Assembly (NCBI RefSeq): GCF_007827815.1 | Contig: NZ_VITH01000007.1 | Coordinates: 310,001-374,000 of the forward strand | Length of the DNA stretch: 64,000 nt | Direction: 5' to 3' | Origin: Azospirillum brasilense | GTDB lineage: Bacteria > Pseudomonadota > Alphaproteobacteria > Azospirillales > Azospirillaceae | Notes under the pieces: model-generated | Told to the model about the DNA's origin: nothing | The model's database searches: none | What the model saw: only the letters and a program-made list of their open reading frames with translations | Position numbers and translations under genes: made by a program | Shown here: positions 12,704 through 24,578 of the stretch, piece by piece | Layout: the number at the start of each line of letters is the position of its first letter | How positions within the stretch are numbered: the first letter of the stretch is position 1

Positions 12704-13402
12704 ATGACCGACATCAGCATCCCCGCCGGCGACGGCGGCAGCTTTTCCGCCTATGTGGCCAAGCCGGCGGGCGGCGGGCCGGCGCCGGGACTCGTCGTCA
12801 TCCAAGAGATCTTCGGGGTCAACAAGGTCATGCGCGACCTGTGCGACGGCTTCGCCGCCCAGGGTTGGCTGGCCGTCTGCCCGGACCTGTTCTGGCGGCA
12901 GGAGCCGGGCGTACAGATCACCGACAAGACCCAGGAGGAGTGGAACCGCGCCTTCGCCCTGATGAACGGCATGGATCAGGACAAGGCGGTGGACGACCTC
13001 AAGGCCACGCTCGCGTGGCTGCGCCAGAATCCGGATTGCACCGGCAAGGCGGGGTCGGTCGGGTACTGCCTGGGCGGGCGGCTGGCCTTCATGATGGCGG
13101 CGCGCTCCGATTCTGACGCCAACGTCAGCTATTACGGCGTCGGTCTCGACGGTCTGGCCGGCGAGGCGGCGAGCATCACCAAGCCGCTGCTGATGCACAT
13201 CGCCGAGAAGGACCAGTTCGTCCCGGCGGAGGCGCGGGAGACCATCCTGGCCGCGGTGAAGGGCAACCCGAACGTCACCGCCCACGTCTACCCCGGCGTC
13301 GATCACGCCTTTGCCCGCGCCGGCGGCGCCCATTTCGACGCCGAGACGGCGGAGCTGGCCAACGGGCGCACGGCAGCCTTCTTCAAGCAGCATCTGGGTT
13401 GA
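12704..13402 (+). CDS. Dienelactone hydrolase family protein
   Basis: This 232-residue alpha/beta hydrolase starts MTDISIPAG. It has the family's [11 protein letters not shown] oxyanion region, a cysteine nucleophile in [10 protein letters not shown] near residue 123, an acid in [10 protein letters not shown] and the catalytic His in YPGVDHAFA. The Cys-Asp-His triad is that of dienelactone hydrolase, but most such proteins act on unknown esters or lactones. No aromatic-degradation genes are adjacent. A terminator lies on each side, so it is probably monocistronic. Confidence 0.92.
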   Translation: MTDISIPAGDGGSFSAYVAKPAGGGPAPGLVVIQEIFGVNKVMRDLCDGFAAQGWLAVCPDLFWRQEPGVQITDKTQEEWNRAFALMNGMDQDKAVDDLKATLAWLRQNPDCTGKAGSVGYCLGGRLAFMMAARSDSDANVSYYGVGLDGLAGEAASITKPLLMHIAEKDQFVPAEARETILAAVKGNPNVTAHVYPGVDHAFARAGGAHFDAETAELANGRTAAFFKQHLG

Positions 13403-13452
13403 CGCCATTCCGGTTGACCGGGATCGCCGATATCTGGGAAGGAAGGAGCAGC

Positions 13453-13492
13453 GCGAGGGGGCCTTCGGCATGCGTCCCCTCGCATTGCTTTT
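13453..13492 (+). terminator. Terminator upstream of kdsA
   Basis: An 8-bp stem GCGAGGGG/CCCCTCGC (13453-13460 with 13476-13483) is followed after 4 nt by a CTTTTT tract. It ends the dienelactone hydrolase transcript just before the kdsA Shine-Dalgarno GGAGAG at 13494-13499. Confidence 0.65.
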
Positions 13493-13505
13493 TGGAGAGC
13501 ACGGG

Positions 13506-14333
13506 ATGACCACCGCCAAGACCGTCCAGATCGGCACCCTGACCATCGCCAACGACCGGCCCTTCACCCTGATCGCCGGCCCGTGCCAGATGGAAAGCCG
13601 CGACCACGCGCTGGAGACGGCGGCGGCGCTGGTGGAGATGACCGGCGCGCTGGGCATCGGGCTGATCTACAAGTCGTCCTTCGACAAGGCCAACCGCACC
13701 TCCATCAGCACGATGCGCGGCCTCGGCATGGACAAGGCGCTGCCGATCTTCGCCGAGATCAAAGAGCGGTTCGGCTGTCCGGTGATCACCGATGTCCACG
13801 AGGCCGACCAGTGCGCCGCGGTGGCCGAGGTGATGGACGTCCTGCAGATTCCCGCCTTCCTGTGCCGCCAGACCGACCTGCTGATCGCCGCCGCCAAGAC
13901 GGGCCGGGCGGTCAACGTCAAGAAGGGCCAGTTCCTTGCCCCTTGGGACATGAAGAACGTCGCGGCGAAGCTGGTGGCGTCGGGCAACGACAAGGTGCTG
14001 TTGTGCGAGCGCGGCGCCAGCTTCGGCTACAACACGCTGGTGTCGGACATGCGGTCCCTGCCGATCATGGCCGAGACCGGCTTCCCGGTGGTCTTCGACG
14101 CCACCCATTCCGTGCAGCAGCCGGGCGGGCAGGGCACCACCTCCGGCGGACAGCGCGAGTTCGTTCCGGTGCTGGCCCGCGCCGCCATCGCCGTGGGCGT
14201 CGCCGCCGTCTTCATGGAAACCCATGAGAATCCGGACTGCGCGCCCAGCGACGGCCCGAACATGGTCCCTCTGAAGGAGATGCCGGCCCTGCTGGCGCGG
14301 CTCCAGGCCTTCGATCGGCTCGCAAAAGGCTGA
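13506..14333 (+). CDS. kdsA: 3-deoxy-8-phosphooctulonate (KDO-8-P) synthase
   Basis: KdsA condenses phosphoenolpyruvate and arabinose 5-phosphate in KDO synthesis for lipopolysaccharide. The 275-residue TIM barrel has [40 protein letters not shown] and [13 protein letters not shown]. The start MTTAKTVQ follows a GGAGAG site; the longer frame runs through the preceding terminator. Cytosolic. Its usual downstream neighbour eno is separated here by the ComEA-like and pqq genes. Confidence 0.97.
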   Translation: MTTAKTVQIGTLTIANDRPFTLIAGPCQMESRDHALETAAALVEMTGALGIGLIYKSSFDKANRTSISTMRGLGMDKALPIFAEIKERFGCPVITDVHEADQCAAVAEVMDVLQIPAFLCRQTDLLIAAAKTGRAVNVKKGQFLAPWDMKNVAAKLVASGNDKVLLCERGASFGYNTLVSDMRSLPIMAETGFPVVFDATHSVQQPGGQGTTSGGQREFVPVLARAAIAVGVAAVFMETHENPDCAPSDGPNMVPLKEMPALLARLQAFDRLAKG

Positions 14334-14383
14334 CGAAAGGACAGGTTCGGGAACGGCGTACCGGTCCCGGCGTTGCCCAGACA

Positions 14384-14418
14384 CCGCGGGCGCCGCGCTT
14401 CCGCTGGAGCGCCCGCGG
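14384..14418 (+). terminator. Hairpin between kdsA and the ComEA-like gene
   Basis: Perfect 10-bp arms (14384-14393 with 14409-14418) enclose a 15-nt loop, with no T-tract. It is a possible terminator or mRNA 3'-end stabiliser for kdsA. Confidence 0.5.
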
Positions 14419-14439
14419 GTTGAGCCATGGAGCAACGCC

Positions 14440-14874
14440 ATGAAGCCGATCCGCCTGTGCGCCATCGCCGCCGTCGCCAGCCTTGGCGCGATGATCGCCG
14501 TTCCCGCCGTCGCGCAATCGACCGCGCCGTCCGCAATGCCTTCGACCACGCCGATGCCGCAGGCGAAGCCGGCCATGCCGCCGGGCCACAGCGGCACCAC
14601 CACCGCGCCGCCGATGGGCAGCGGGTCGTCATCGTCGACGGCGAAAGCCAAGGTCATCGACCTCAACACCGCCGGCAAGGACGAGCTTCAGACCTTGCCG
14701 GGAATCGGCGAGGCGCGGTCCGAGGCGATCGTCAAGAACCGCCCTTACCGGTCCAAGGACGAGCTGGTCAGCAAGAAGATCGTGCCGCAGAACGTCTACG
14801 ACGACATCAAGGGCCGCATCGCCGCGGTCGGTGGTTCGAAAACCAGCGCATCGGCGACCCACCCGAAGAAGTGA
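14440..14874 (+). CDS. ComEA-like exported helix-hairpin-helix protein
   Basis: This 144-residue protein has a signal peptide ending near VPAVAQ (residue 26) and a Pro/Ser/Thr linker (27-65). One ComEA-type DNA-binding domain follows: VIDLNTAGKDELQTLPGIG (about residues 72-90), then AIVKNRPYRSKDEL and a VPQNVYDDIKGRI tail. Two helix-hairpin-helix motifs bind DNA non-specifically in ComEA. Whether this one takes part in DNA uptake is unknown, since no competence genes are adjacent. It is convergent with pqqE, with a palindromic repeat between. Confidence 0.88.
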   Translation: MKPIRLCAIAAVASLGAMIAVPAVAQSTAPSAMPSTTPMPQAKPAMPPGHSGTTTAPPMGSGSSSSTAKAKVIDLNTAGKDELQTLPGIGEARSEAIVKNRPYRSKDELVSKKIVPQNVYDDIKGRIAAVGGSKTSASATHPKK

Positions 14875-14880
14875 GCCACT

Positions 14881-15001
14881 TCCCTCTCCCCTCCGGGGAG
14901 AGGGTTAGGGTGAGGGGGGCGCGTGTCGTTACGTTCGGCACAAGCGCATCCCCCTCACCGGCCCTGCGGGCCACCCTCTCCCCGGAGGGGAGAGGGCTAC
15001 A
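14881..15001. repeat. Palindromic intergenic repeat, copy 1
   Basis: A short palindromic left arm (14881-14918) and a longer right arm (about 14951-15001) carry the same C/T-rich then G/A-rich self-complementary block, built on CCCTCTCCCCTCCGGGGAGA. A roughly 31-bp loop lies between. Left and right blocks are also complementary to each other, so the RNA from either strand folds strongly. It lies between convergent genes and may act as a bidirectional terminator. A second copy is at 25719-25842. Confidence 0.85.
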
Positions 15002-15020
15002 GACCCTTGGGAACCGGCCT

Positions 15021-16127
15021 CTACAGGCTGAAGCTCCGGTAGGTGATCGGCGCCTCGGCCGTGCCTCCGTCCGTCGCGGCGATGTCGCCCAAAAGGGCGT
15101 GATGCTCCGACAGATCGCACACCGGGTCGGTGTTGTCGGCGCTTCCGGTCAGCGCCAGCGCCTGACAGCGGCAGCCGCCCCAGTCGATCTCCTTCTGGTC
15201 GCAACTCCGGCAGGGTTGCGGCATCCAGTCGGTGCCGCGGTAGCGCTGGAAGGCGGCGGAGTTGGCCCAGATGTCGGCCAGCGGGCGCTCCGTCACCCGG
15301 TCGAAGGCCATGCCGGGAATCGTCTCGGCGGCGTGGCAGGGCAGGACCGAGCCGCTGGGCGTCACGTTCAGAAACTTGCGGCCCCAGCCGCCCATGCAGG
15401 CCTTGGGGCGCTTGGCGTAGTAGTCGGGCACCACATAGTCGACCACAAGCCGGCCCTTCAGCTCCGGCAGACGGGCGCGCACCCGCTCGTCCATGCGGAT
15501 CAGCTGCTCGCGGGTCGGCATCAGGGCGGCCCGGTTCTTCAGCGCCCAGCCGTAATACTGGACGTTGGCGATCTCGATCCGGCCGGCCTTCAGCTCCAGC
15601 GCCATGTCGATGAAATCGTCCACCCGGTCGATGTTGTGGCGCTGCACGATGGCGTTGACGGTCAGCGCCATGCCGACGTCGGTGACCGCGCGCGCCACCT
15701 CCAGCTTCTTCGGCTGGCCGCCGGGGAAGCCGCTGATCAGTTCGGCCTTGGCTGGCACCGTGTCCTGAAAGCCGATCTGCACATGCTGGAGCCCGGCGTC
15801 GCGCAGCCGCTCCAGCCGCGCCCGGTCGAGCAGCACCGCCGAGGTGATGAGGTTGGCGTAGAGCCCGGCCGTGGTGGCGTGGGCGATCAGCGCCTCCAGG
15901 TCCTTGCGCGCCGTCGGCTCGCCGCCGGAGAAATGCACCTGGATGATGCCGAGGTCCGCCGCCTCGTCGAGCACGCGGCACCACGCAGCGGTGTCCAACT
16001 CGCGGCTGGCCGGGTCGAGCGCCAGCGGGTTGGAGCAGTAGGCGCAGCGCAGCGGGCAGCGGTGCGTCAGTTCCGCCAGCAGGGCCAGCGGCGGTTCGAG
16101 TCCGGTCGTGGCGCCACAGACGGTCAT
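15021..16127 (-). CDS. pqqE: PQQ biosynthesis radical SAM protein PqqE
   Basis: PqqE, with PqqD, forms the C-C bond between Glu and Tyr of the PqqA peptide. The 368-residue protein has the radical SAM cluster CPLRCAYC (CX3CX2C, about residues 30-37), the SAM-binding HFSGGEPTARKD, and a C-terminal SPASM-type cysteine array (CMGGWGRK, LPCHAAET, CRSCDQKE, GGCRCQ, VCDLSEHH) for auxiliary iron-sulfur clusters. It overlaps pqqD by 4 bp and is the last gene of pqqABCDE. Confidence 0.97.
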   Translation of the reverse strand: MTVCGATTGLEPPLALLAELTHRCPLRCAYCSNPLALDPASRELDTAAWCRVLDEAADLGIIQVHFSGGEPTARKDLEALIAHATTAGLYANLITSAVLLDRARLERLRDAGLQHVQIGFQDTVPAKAELISGFPGGQPKKLEVARAVTDVGMALTVNAIVQRHNIDRVDDFIDMALELKAGRIEIANVQYYGWALKNRAALMPTREQLIRMDERVRARLPELKGRLVVDYVVPDYYAKRPKACMGGWGRKFLNVTPSGSVLPCHAAETIPGMAFDRVTERPLADIWANSAAFQRYRGTDWMPQPCRSCDQKEIDWGGCRCQALALTGSADNTDPVCDLSEHHALLGDIAATDGGTAEAPITYRSFSL

Positions 16128-16411
16128 CGGGTCAGGAACCCCTTCGTGATCATGTCGCCCAACAGTTCCAACACATCCGCGGCGATCTCCTCCCGCGGCG
16201 CGTCGAATTGCGCGGCCAGCGCGGCAATGGCCGTGCCCACCGTCGCCGGAGGTTTGGTGGTCACGGCCCGCACGACCTCCAGCGCCACCTCGTCCAGGAT
16301 CAGCACGCGCTCCGGACCCAGAAGCTGCCAGTGGCCGCGCACCCGGTCCTGGCGGAGCATGACGCCGGGGGCCAGCCGAACCCGGTCCTCCTCGCTCACG
16401 CCGTCCGTCAT
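16124..16411 (-). CDS. pqqD: PQQ peptide chaperone PqqD
   Basis: PqqD binds the PqqA peptide through a winged-helix RRE fold and presents it to PqqE. The 95-residue protein shows the family pattern: RLAPGVMLRQDRVRGHWQLL, then a PERVLILDEVALEVV segment and the C-terminal DVLELLGDMITKGFL. It overlaps pqqC and pqqE by 4 bp each, so it is translationally coupled and a separate protein, not fused as in some species. Confidence 0.96.
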   Translation of the reverse strand: MTDGVSEEDRVRLAPGVMLRQDRVRGHWQLLGPERVLILDEVALEVVRAVTTKPPATVGTAIAALAAQFDAPREEIAADVLELLGDMITKGFLTR

Positions 16412-17184
16412 CGCCGGTAGACCGTCGGTTCCATGTCCTCCGGCACGAAGGCGCCGGGCGGGATCAGGCCGGGCGACACATAGGCGTGGTGCAGCGCGTC
16501 CAACTGCGCCCAGAGAAGCTCCGCCTTGTGGCGCAGCGCGGCGATCACCTGCTGCTGCTGCTCCGGCGTGCGGGCGTTGTCGAGCACGTAATCGAGCCCG
16601 AACTCGACGTCGCGCGGCGCCTCGTCCAGCCGCTTGCGGAAGTAGGACAGGGTGGCGTCGTTGGCGAAGGCGTAATAGGCCTCGAACCCGGCGATGCGCT
16701 CGCGGTGGATGGCCGGGGCGAACAGCTCGGTCAGGGACGAGGCGACGGCCTCCAGCGTCGATTTGCTCGACACGAAGTTGACGTAGGAATCGACGGCGTA
16801 GCGGGTCGCCGGCAGGATGCCCCTCAGCGAGGTGACGTAATCGCGGTCCAGCCCCAGCCCGTCGGTCAGGCGCAGCCAGCGCTCGATCCCGCCGACCTTG
16901 CCCTCCTCGCGCTCCCGGCTCTCGCCGAAACCGTCATGGTCGAGCACGCGCTGGATCCAGATGCGGCGCAGCGCCGGATCGTCCATCCGCGCCATCAGGG
17001 CCAGATCCTTCTTGGGGATGCAGACCTGATAGTAGAAGCGGTTCAGCGCCCAGGCCTGGACCTGCCCGCGCTTCAGCTTCCCGCCGTGCAGCAGTTTGTG
17101 GAAGGGGTGGAGGTCGTGGTACTGGCGCTCGCCGATGGCGCGCAGCTCGCGTTCCAACTCCTCGCGCGACAGCGCTGACGTCAT
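16408..17184 (-). CDS. pqqC: Pyrroloquinoline-quinone synthase PqqC
   Basis: PqqC is the cofactor-less oxidase for the last ring closure and eight-electron oxidation to PQQ. The 258-residue all-helical protein has RQYHDLHPFHKLLHGG, WALNRFYYQVCIPKKD, LDHDGFGESR, YVNFVSS and EAYYAFANDAT, which carry the conserved active-site His, Tyr and Arg residues. The ATG chosen overlaps the pqqB stop by 4 bp, and the reading frame upstream of it lies inside pqqB. The C-terminus overlaps pqqD. Confidence 0.97.
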   Translation of the reverse strand: MTSALSREELERELRAIGERQYHDLHPFHKLLHGGKLKRGQVQAWALNRFYYQVCIPKKDLALMARMDDPALRRIWIQRVLDHDGFGESREREEGKVGGIERWLRLTDGLGLDRDYVTSLRGILPATRYAVDSYVNFVSSKSTLEAVASSLTELFAPAIHRERIAGFEAYYAFANDATLSYFRKRLDEAPRDVEFGLDYVLDNARTPEQQQQVIAALRHKAELLWAQLDALHHAYVSPGLIPPGAFVPEDMEPTVYRR

Positions 17185-18110
17185 AGCGTGAACTCCATCC
17201 CGTCGTGGGCGATCTCCCAACCTTCGGCGGCGGCGGCGGCCCGTTCGGGCGAGTCGTCCAGCAGGGCCGGGTTGGTGTTGTTGATGTGGACAAAGACCTT
17301 GCGCCGCACGCCCAGCCCCGCGAAGGCGGCGATGGAGCCGTCCGGACCGGACATCGCCATGTGGCCCATGCGCTGGCCGGTCTTGCTGCCGGTGCCGGCG
17401 CGGATCATCTCGTCGTCGGTCCAGGTCGTACCGTCGAACAGCACCAACGGCGCCCCGCGCAGCCGGTCGGCCAGCCAGCCCGGCATGGCCGAGCAGCCGG
17501 GGATGTAGAAAAATTCCCCATCGCCGTTGCGGTCGCGGATGCGCAACGCCACCGTGTCCTCCGCCACCGAACCGAAGCCGGCGGCGGACGGGTCCTCCAG
17601 ATAGAGCGCGACCTTGCCGGGTACGGCGAAGGCTTCTATCTCGAAAGGGAAGGGGGTTCCGGCGGCGTCGGCGGGAACCCAGGGCCGGTCCAGCGCCATG
17701 GCGCGGCGCGGCGCCAACTCCGGGTTGACCACGCGGAAGACGGCGTTCGCCTCCAGCACACGGTGAACCCGATCGGTGGCGTAGACGGCCAGCGGCTGGG
17801 ATTCGCGCAGGGTCAGCAGGCCCGCCACATGGTCGATGTCGGCGTTGGTCAGCACCGCTGCGGCGATAGGGCTGTGGCGCACGGCGGTCTGCGGGTGCAG
17901 CGCCGGATTGGCGAGGATCTGCTGGCCGATGTCCGGCGAGGCGTTCAGCAGCAGCCAGCGCCCGTCGTCGCCGCTGACCGCGAGCGAGGATTGGGTGCGC
18001 GGGCGGGCCGCCGGGTCGCCGGAGCGGGCGCGGCGGCAGCCCGCGCAGTTGCAGTTCCATTGAGGAAAACCGCCGCCCGCGGCGGAGCCAAGGACCAGGA
18101 TCGTCAGCAT
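17181..18110 (-). CDS. pqqB: PQQ biosynthesis protein PqqB
   Basis: PqqB is a metallo-beta-lactamase-fold oxygenase thought to hydroxylate the tyrosine of the processed PqqA. The 309-residue protein begins LTILVLGSAAGGGFPQWNCNC with the family's Cys-rich CNCAGCRRAR motif, has LTNADIDHVAGLLTLRE in place of the classic HxHxDH, and ends with HINNTNPALL and EIAHDGMEF. It starts 69 bp after pqqA. Confidence 0.96.
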   Translation of the reverse strand: MLTILVLGSAAGGGFPQWNCNCAGCRRARSGDPAARPRTQSSLAVSGDDGRWLLLNASPDIGQQILANPALHPQTAVRHSPIAAAVLTNADIDHVAGLLTLRESQPLAVYATDRVHRVLEANAVFRVVNPELAPRRAMALDRPWVPADAAGTPFPFEIEAFAVPGKVALYLEDPSAAGFGSVAEDTVALRIRDRNGDGEFFYIPGCSAMPGWLADRLRGAPLVLFDGTTWTDDEMIRAGTGSKTGQRMGHMAMSGPDGSIAAFAGLGVRRKVFVHINNTNPALLDDSPERAAAAAEGWEIAHDGMEFTL

Positions 18111-18179
18111 GGGGTGCCTTTCCTAATCAAGGCGGCCCGAATCAGGCGGCGGTCGTCACGCATGGGAACCGGCCGGCGC

Positions 18180-18260
18180 TCAGAGGCGGGCGCAGGCGTA
18201 GGCGTTGATTTCGGTGCCGACGGCGATTTCGACGATCTGGGGCTTGCGCCAGGTCTTCAT
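18180..18260 (-). CDS. pqqA: PQQ precursor peptide PqqA (26 codons)
   Basis: This short gene encodes the 26-residue peptide MKTWRKPQIVEIAVGTEINA followed by YACARL. It contains the diagnostic E-x-x-x-Y (Glu18, Tyr22 by count), whose side chains are cross-linked by PqqE and become PQQ. The Lys-Pro start and IVEI segment are also family-typical. It lies 69 bp upstream of pqqB on the same strand and heads the operon. Confidence 0.97.
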   Translation of the reverse strand: MKTWRKPQIVEIAVGTEINAYACARL

Positions 18261-18339
18261 GGGTGGGTCCTCCGCGCTTGGATTGGCCTTGGGATGATTC
18301 CCGGGGGCTGTTGCCGCCCGCCGCGGGCGGCCCCGCTAG

Positions 18340-19863
<1,524 letters not shown>

Positions 19864-19891
19864 GACGCTCTTAAGGACCTTATGAGGGAAA

Positions 19892-19926
19892 GGCCCCTTT
19901 CCGGGACACCGGGAAGGGGCTTTTTT
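19892..19926 (+). terminator. eno intrinsic terminator
   Basis: A 12-bp stem with one G-T wobble (GCCCCTTTCCGG paired with CCGGGAAGGGGC) is followed by TTTTTT about 30 bp after the eno stop. Strong. Confidence 0.9.
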
Positions 19927-20084
19927 CTGTGGTCTCTTTCGAGATTGCGCCCGTCGCGGGGAGATTTCCAAATCACCACCGTGCAAGGCGTACGCGCTTC
20001 TGGTAAACAGCCGCCATAGTTTCGCCCGCTTGGGCCGCCACCCTCCCACGACGGCATTCCCCGCCCGGACAGGACCCTCGACGC

Positions 20085-20984
20085 ATGACCAAGACCACTT
20101 CTTTCGCCGCCCTGCTGCTTGGCGGCCTGCTGTGCAGCGGTTCCGTCCTCGCGCAGACGGCTTCGCTGCAGGACCGTCTGGACCGGCTGGAGTCGGGGGT
20201 GGAAGCGCTGGGCGGGCGCGTCGAGGTGGCCCAGGCCTATCCGGGCAGCGGCTACACGCGGGGGCAGACGGCCGAGATCCAACCGTCCCTGGCCGCGGAC
20301 TTCGAGGTGCGCCTGCAGAAGCTGGAGCGCGCGCTGTCGGAGCTGACCGGGCGCTACGAAGAGGCGACCTATCAGATCTCGCAGATGAAGGACCGGCTGG
20401 AGCGGGTCAACAGCGACATCGATTTCCGCCTGAAGGAGCTGGAGAGCAAGGGCGGCGGGGCGGCCAGCGACCCGTTCGGCGCCCCGGCCAAGCCCAGCGC
20501 GGCGGCTCCGGCCGCGGCGCCCAGCGCCGCCAAGGCGCCGGAGAAGGCGGCCGACAAGCCGGCGCAGACCGCCGCCGTGGCGCCGCTGCCCGCCAACTCG
20601 ACCCCGGAAAAGCAGTACGAGCACGCCTTCGAACTGCTGCGCCAGTCCGACTACGACAAGGCGGAAAAGGCCTTCAGCGACTTCCTGGCGAAGAACAAGA
20701 CCCACCAGCTCGCCGGCAACGCCCAGTACTGGCTGGGTGAGACCTACTATGTCCGCAACAAGTTCCAGGACGCCGCCGTCGCCTTCGCCGAGGGCGTGCA
20801 GAGGTACCCGAAGAACAACAAGGCGGCCGACAACCTGCTGAAGCTCGGCATGTCGCTGCAGCAGCTCAACCAGAAGAAGGACGCCTGCACGGCCTTCAAC
20901 CAGTTGATCAACAAGTTCCCCGAAGCCTCGGCCAGCGTGAAGCGCCGCGCCGACACCGAGCGGCGCCGCCTGAACTGCGCCTGA
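20085..20984 (+). CDS. ybgF: Tol-Pal system coiled-coil/TPR protein YbgF (CpoB)
   Basis: This 299-residue periplasmic protein has a signal peptide ending SVLAQ (residue 24). A trimerising coiled coil follows (LQDRLDRLESGVEALGGRV and VRLQKLERALSELTGRYEE, about residues 28-125), then an Ala/Pro linker and a C-terminal TPR domain (from about 180, EKQYEHAFELLRQSDYDKAE onward). CpoB links Tol-Pal function to peptidoglycan synthesis at division. It is followed 8 bp later by tilS and then ftsH, the usual order, but pal and tol genes are not upstream, where eno sits instead. Confidence 0.93.
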   Translation: MTKTTSFAALLLGGLLCSGSVLAQTASLQDRLDRLESGVEALGGRVEVAQAYPGSGYTRGQTAEIQPSLAADFEVRLQKLERALSELTGRYEEATYQISQMKDRLERVNSDIDFRLKELESKGGGAASDPFGAPAKPSAAAPAAAPSAAKAPEKAADKPAQTAAVAPLPANSTPEKQYEHAFELLRQSDYDKAEKAFSDFLAKNKTHQLAGNAQYWLGETYYVRNKFQDAAVAFAEGVQRYPKNNKAADNLLKLGMSLQQLNQKKDACTAFNQLINKFPEASASVKRRADTERRRLNCA

Positions 20985-20992
20985 CGGGTGCG

Positions 20993-22369
20993 GTGAACGC
21001 GTCCGATCCGGCCGGGCCGATCTCCGCGGGGCCGATCTCCGCGAATGAGTTCGCCGCCCGTATGGACCGGCTGGGCGGCTTCGAGACGCGGCCGCGCGTG
21101 GCCGTGGGCGTGTCCGGCGGGGCCGACAGCCTCGGGCTGGCCCTGCTCGTTCAACGGTGGGCGGCGGAGCGGGGCGGCGCCGTCCTCGCCCTGATCGTCG
21201 ATCATGGGCTGCGCGCGGAATCCGCGGCGGAAGCCGAGCGGGTGGGCGGCTGGCTCCAGGCCCGCGGCGTTGTTCCCGCCGTTCTGCGCTGGGACGGCGA
21301 GAAGCCGGCGACCGGCATCCAGGAGGCCGCCCGCGCGGCGCGCCACCGTCTGCTGGCCGAGCGCTGCCGCGAGGAGGGCATCCTCCATCTGGCGCTCGCC
21401 CATCACCGCGACGATCAGGCCGAGACGGTGCTTCTGCGCTTTGCCCGCGGCTCCGGAATCGACGGGCTGGCCGGCATGGCGCCGGTGCGCGCGGGCGGCG
21501 CGGTGCGGGTGATCCGGCCGCTGCTCGACCTGCCTCACGAGCGGCTGGTGGCGACCTGCCGCGCCTTCGGTCAGGAATGGGTCGAGGACCCCTCCAACCG
21601 CAACCCCCGTTTCGCTCGCGCCCGCCTGCGCGCGGCGGGGGACACGTTGGCCGCCGAGGGGCTGGACGCGCCGCGTCTGGCCGACCTTGCCCGCCGCGCC
21701 GCCCGCGCCCGCAACGCGCTGGAGGCCGGGACCGCCGCCCTGCTGGCCGAAGCCGTGGAGGTTTTCCCGGAGGGCTGGCTGCGGCTCGACCCGAGGCCGT
21801 TGCTGGCGGCGCCCGAGGAGCTTGGTCTGCGCGCTCTGGTCCGCTGCATCGCCGCGACGGGGGGAGCCGCTTACCCGCCGAAGGACGAGGCGGTGGAGCG
21901 CCTGTTCGCCGAGATCGCGGGGGGAACCTTCCGGGGACGCACGCTGGGCGGCTGCCGCATCGTCCCGCGAAAAGGGGCTGTGGGGCAGGGGCATTTGGTC
22001 ATCGCACGGGAGCCGGCCGGGGTGACCGAACGGCTGGGCCTTACCTCTGGCGGAGAGGTCTGGTGGGATCGCCGATTCGCCGTTCGGCTGGGGGCGGACG
22101 CCGGAGGCGCGGTCACGGTGGCAAAATTGGGTCGGGAGGGGTGGCAAATGGTGCGGTCCTCAGGCCCGGATTCGGGCCGCATCGGCCTGCCCGAACCGGT
22201 CCGCGAGACGCTGCCGGCGCTTTGGGACGGAAACGGGCTGGCGGCGGTGCCGCATCTGGGCTTTTCGCGGCCCGGATTCCCCCTTTCGGCGGTCGCTTTG
22301 CACGCACCCGGGGTGGTGTTGGCCGGCCCAGCTTTTCCGGTTGTTTCGGACCGTGTCGGCATTATTTAA
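20993..22369 (+). CDS. tilS: tRNA(Ile)-lysidine synthetase
   Basis: TilS modifies C34 of the CAU anticodon of tRNA-Ile2 to lysidine so that it reads AUA. The 458-residue protein carries the PP-loop ATPase motif VSGGADSLGLAL near residue 40, an ALIVDHGLR strand, ALAHHRDDQAETVLLR and RPLLDLPHERL, then a TilS-type C-terminal region. The start is a GTG 8 bp after ybgF. A 15-bp tandem duplication near the start adds a second PISAG unit ahead of the conserved domain. An essential enzyme. Confidence 0.94.
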   Translation: MNASDPAGPISAGPISANEFAARMDRLGGFETRPRVAVGVSGGADSLGLALLVQRWAAERGGAVLALIVDHGLRAESAAEAERVGGWLQARGVVPAVLRWDGEKPATGIQEAARAARHRLLAERCREEGILHLALAHHRDDQAETVLLRFARGSGIDGLAGMAPVRAGGAVRVIRPLLDLPHERLVATCRAFGQEWVEDPSNRNPRFARARLRAAGDTLAAEGLDAPRLADLARRAARARNALEAGTAALLAEAVEVFPEGWLRLDPRPLLAAPEELGLRALVRCIAATGGAAYPPKDEAVERLFAEIAGGTFRGRTLGGCRIVPRKGAVGQGHLVIAREPAGVTERLGLTSGGEVWWDRRFAVRLGADAGGAVTVAKLGREGWQMVRSSGPDSGRIGLPEPVRETLPALWDGNGLAAVPHLGFSRPGFPLSAVALHAPGVVLAGPAFPVVSDRVGII

Positions 22370-22453
22370 TCTGGGAACGTGCCCGTAAGCCCGGGAGGGG
22401 TGGCTCCGCATCAGCCTACCTTTCCGCGCAGGGTTCGCAGAAAGGCTTTCGAC

Positions 22454-24391
<1,938 letters not shown>

Positions 24392-24431
24392 TGGTTCGTA
24401 TCTGATCCGCATCTCAGCTTACGTCAGCGAA

Positions 24432-24466
24432 ACCGGCGCTCCGCAAGGGGCGCCGGTTTTTCTTTG
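24432..24466 (+). terminator. ftsH intrinsic terminator
   Basis: An 8-9 bp stem ACCGGCGC/GCGCCGGT with a purine-rich loop is followed by TTTTTCTTT. It closes the ybgF-tilS-ftsH unit. Confidence 0.85.
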
Positions 24467-24578
24467 CCGACCATTGTCCTGGTGCCCTCCGCCTGTACGT
24501 GTGTCCCGTACGTCTTGGCGGAACCGATCGGCGGGACCATCGTGTTGAACAGGGCCACCCCAACCGAAAGCGCCACCG

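Noticed and set aside
16095..16115. GGTTCGAGTCC, resembling a tRNA T-loop
   Set aside because: It lies inside the N-terminal coding region of pqqE, with no matching acceptor or anticodon stems nearby.
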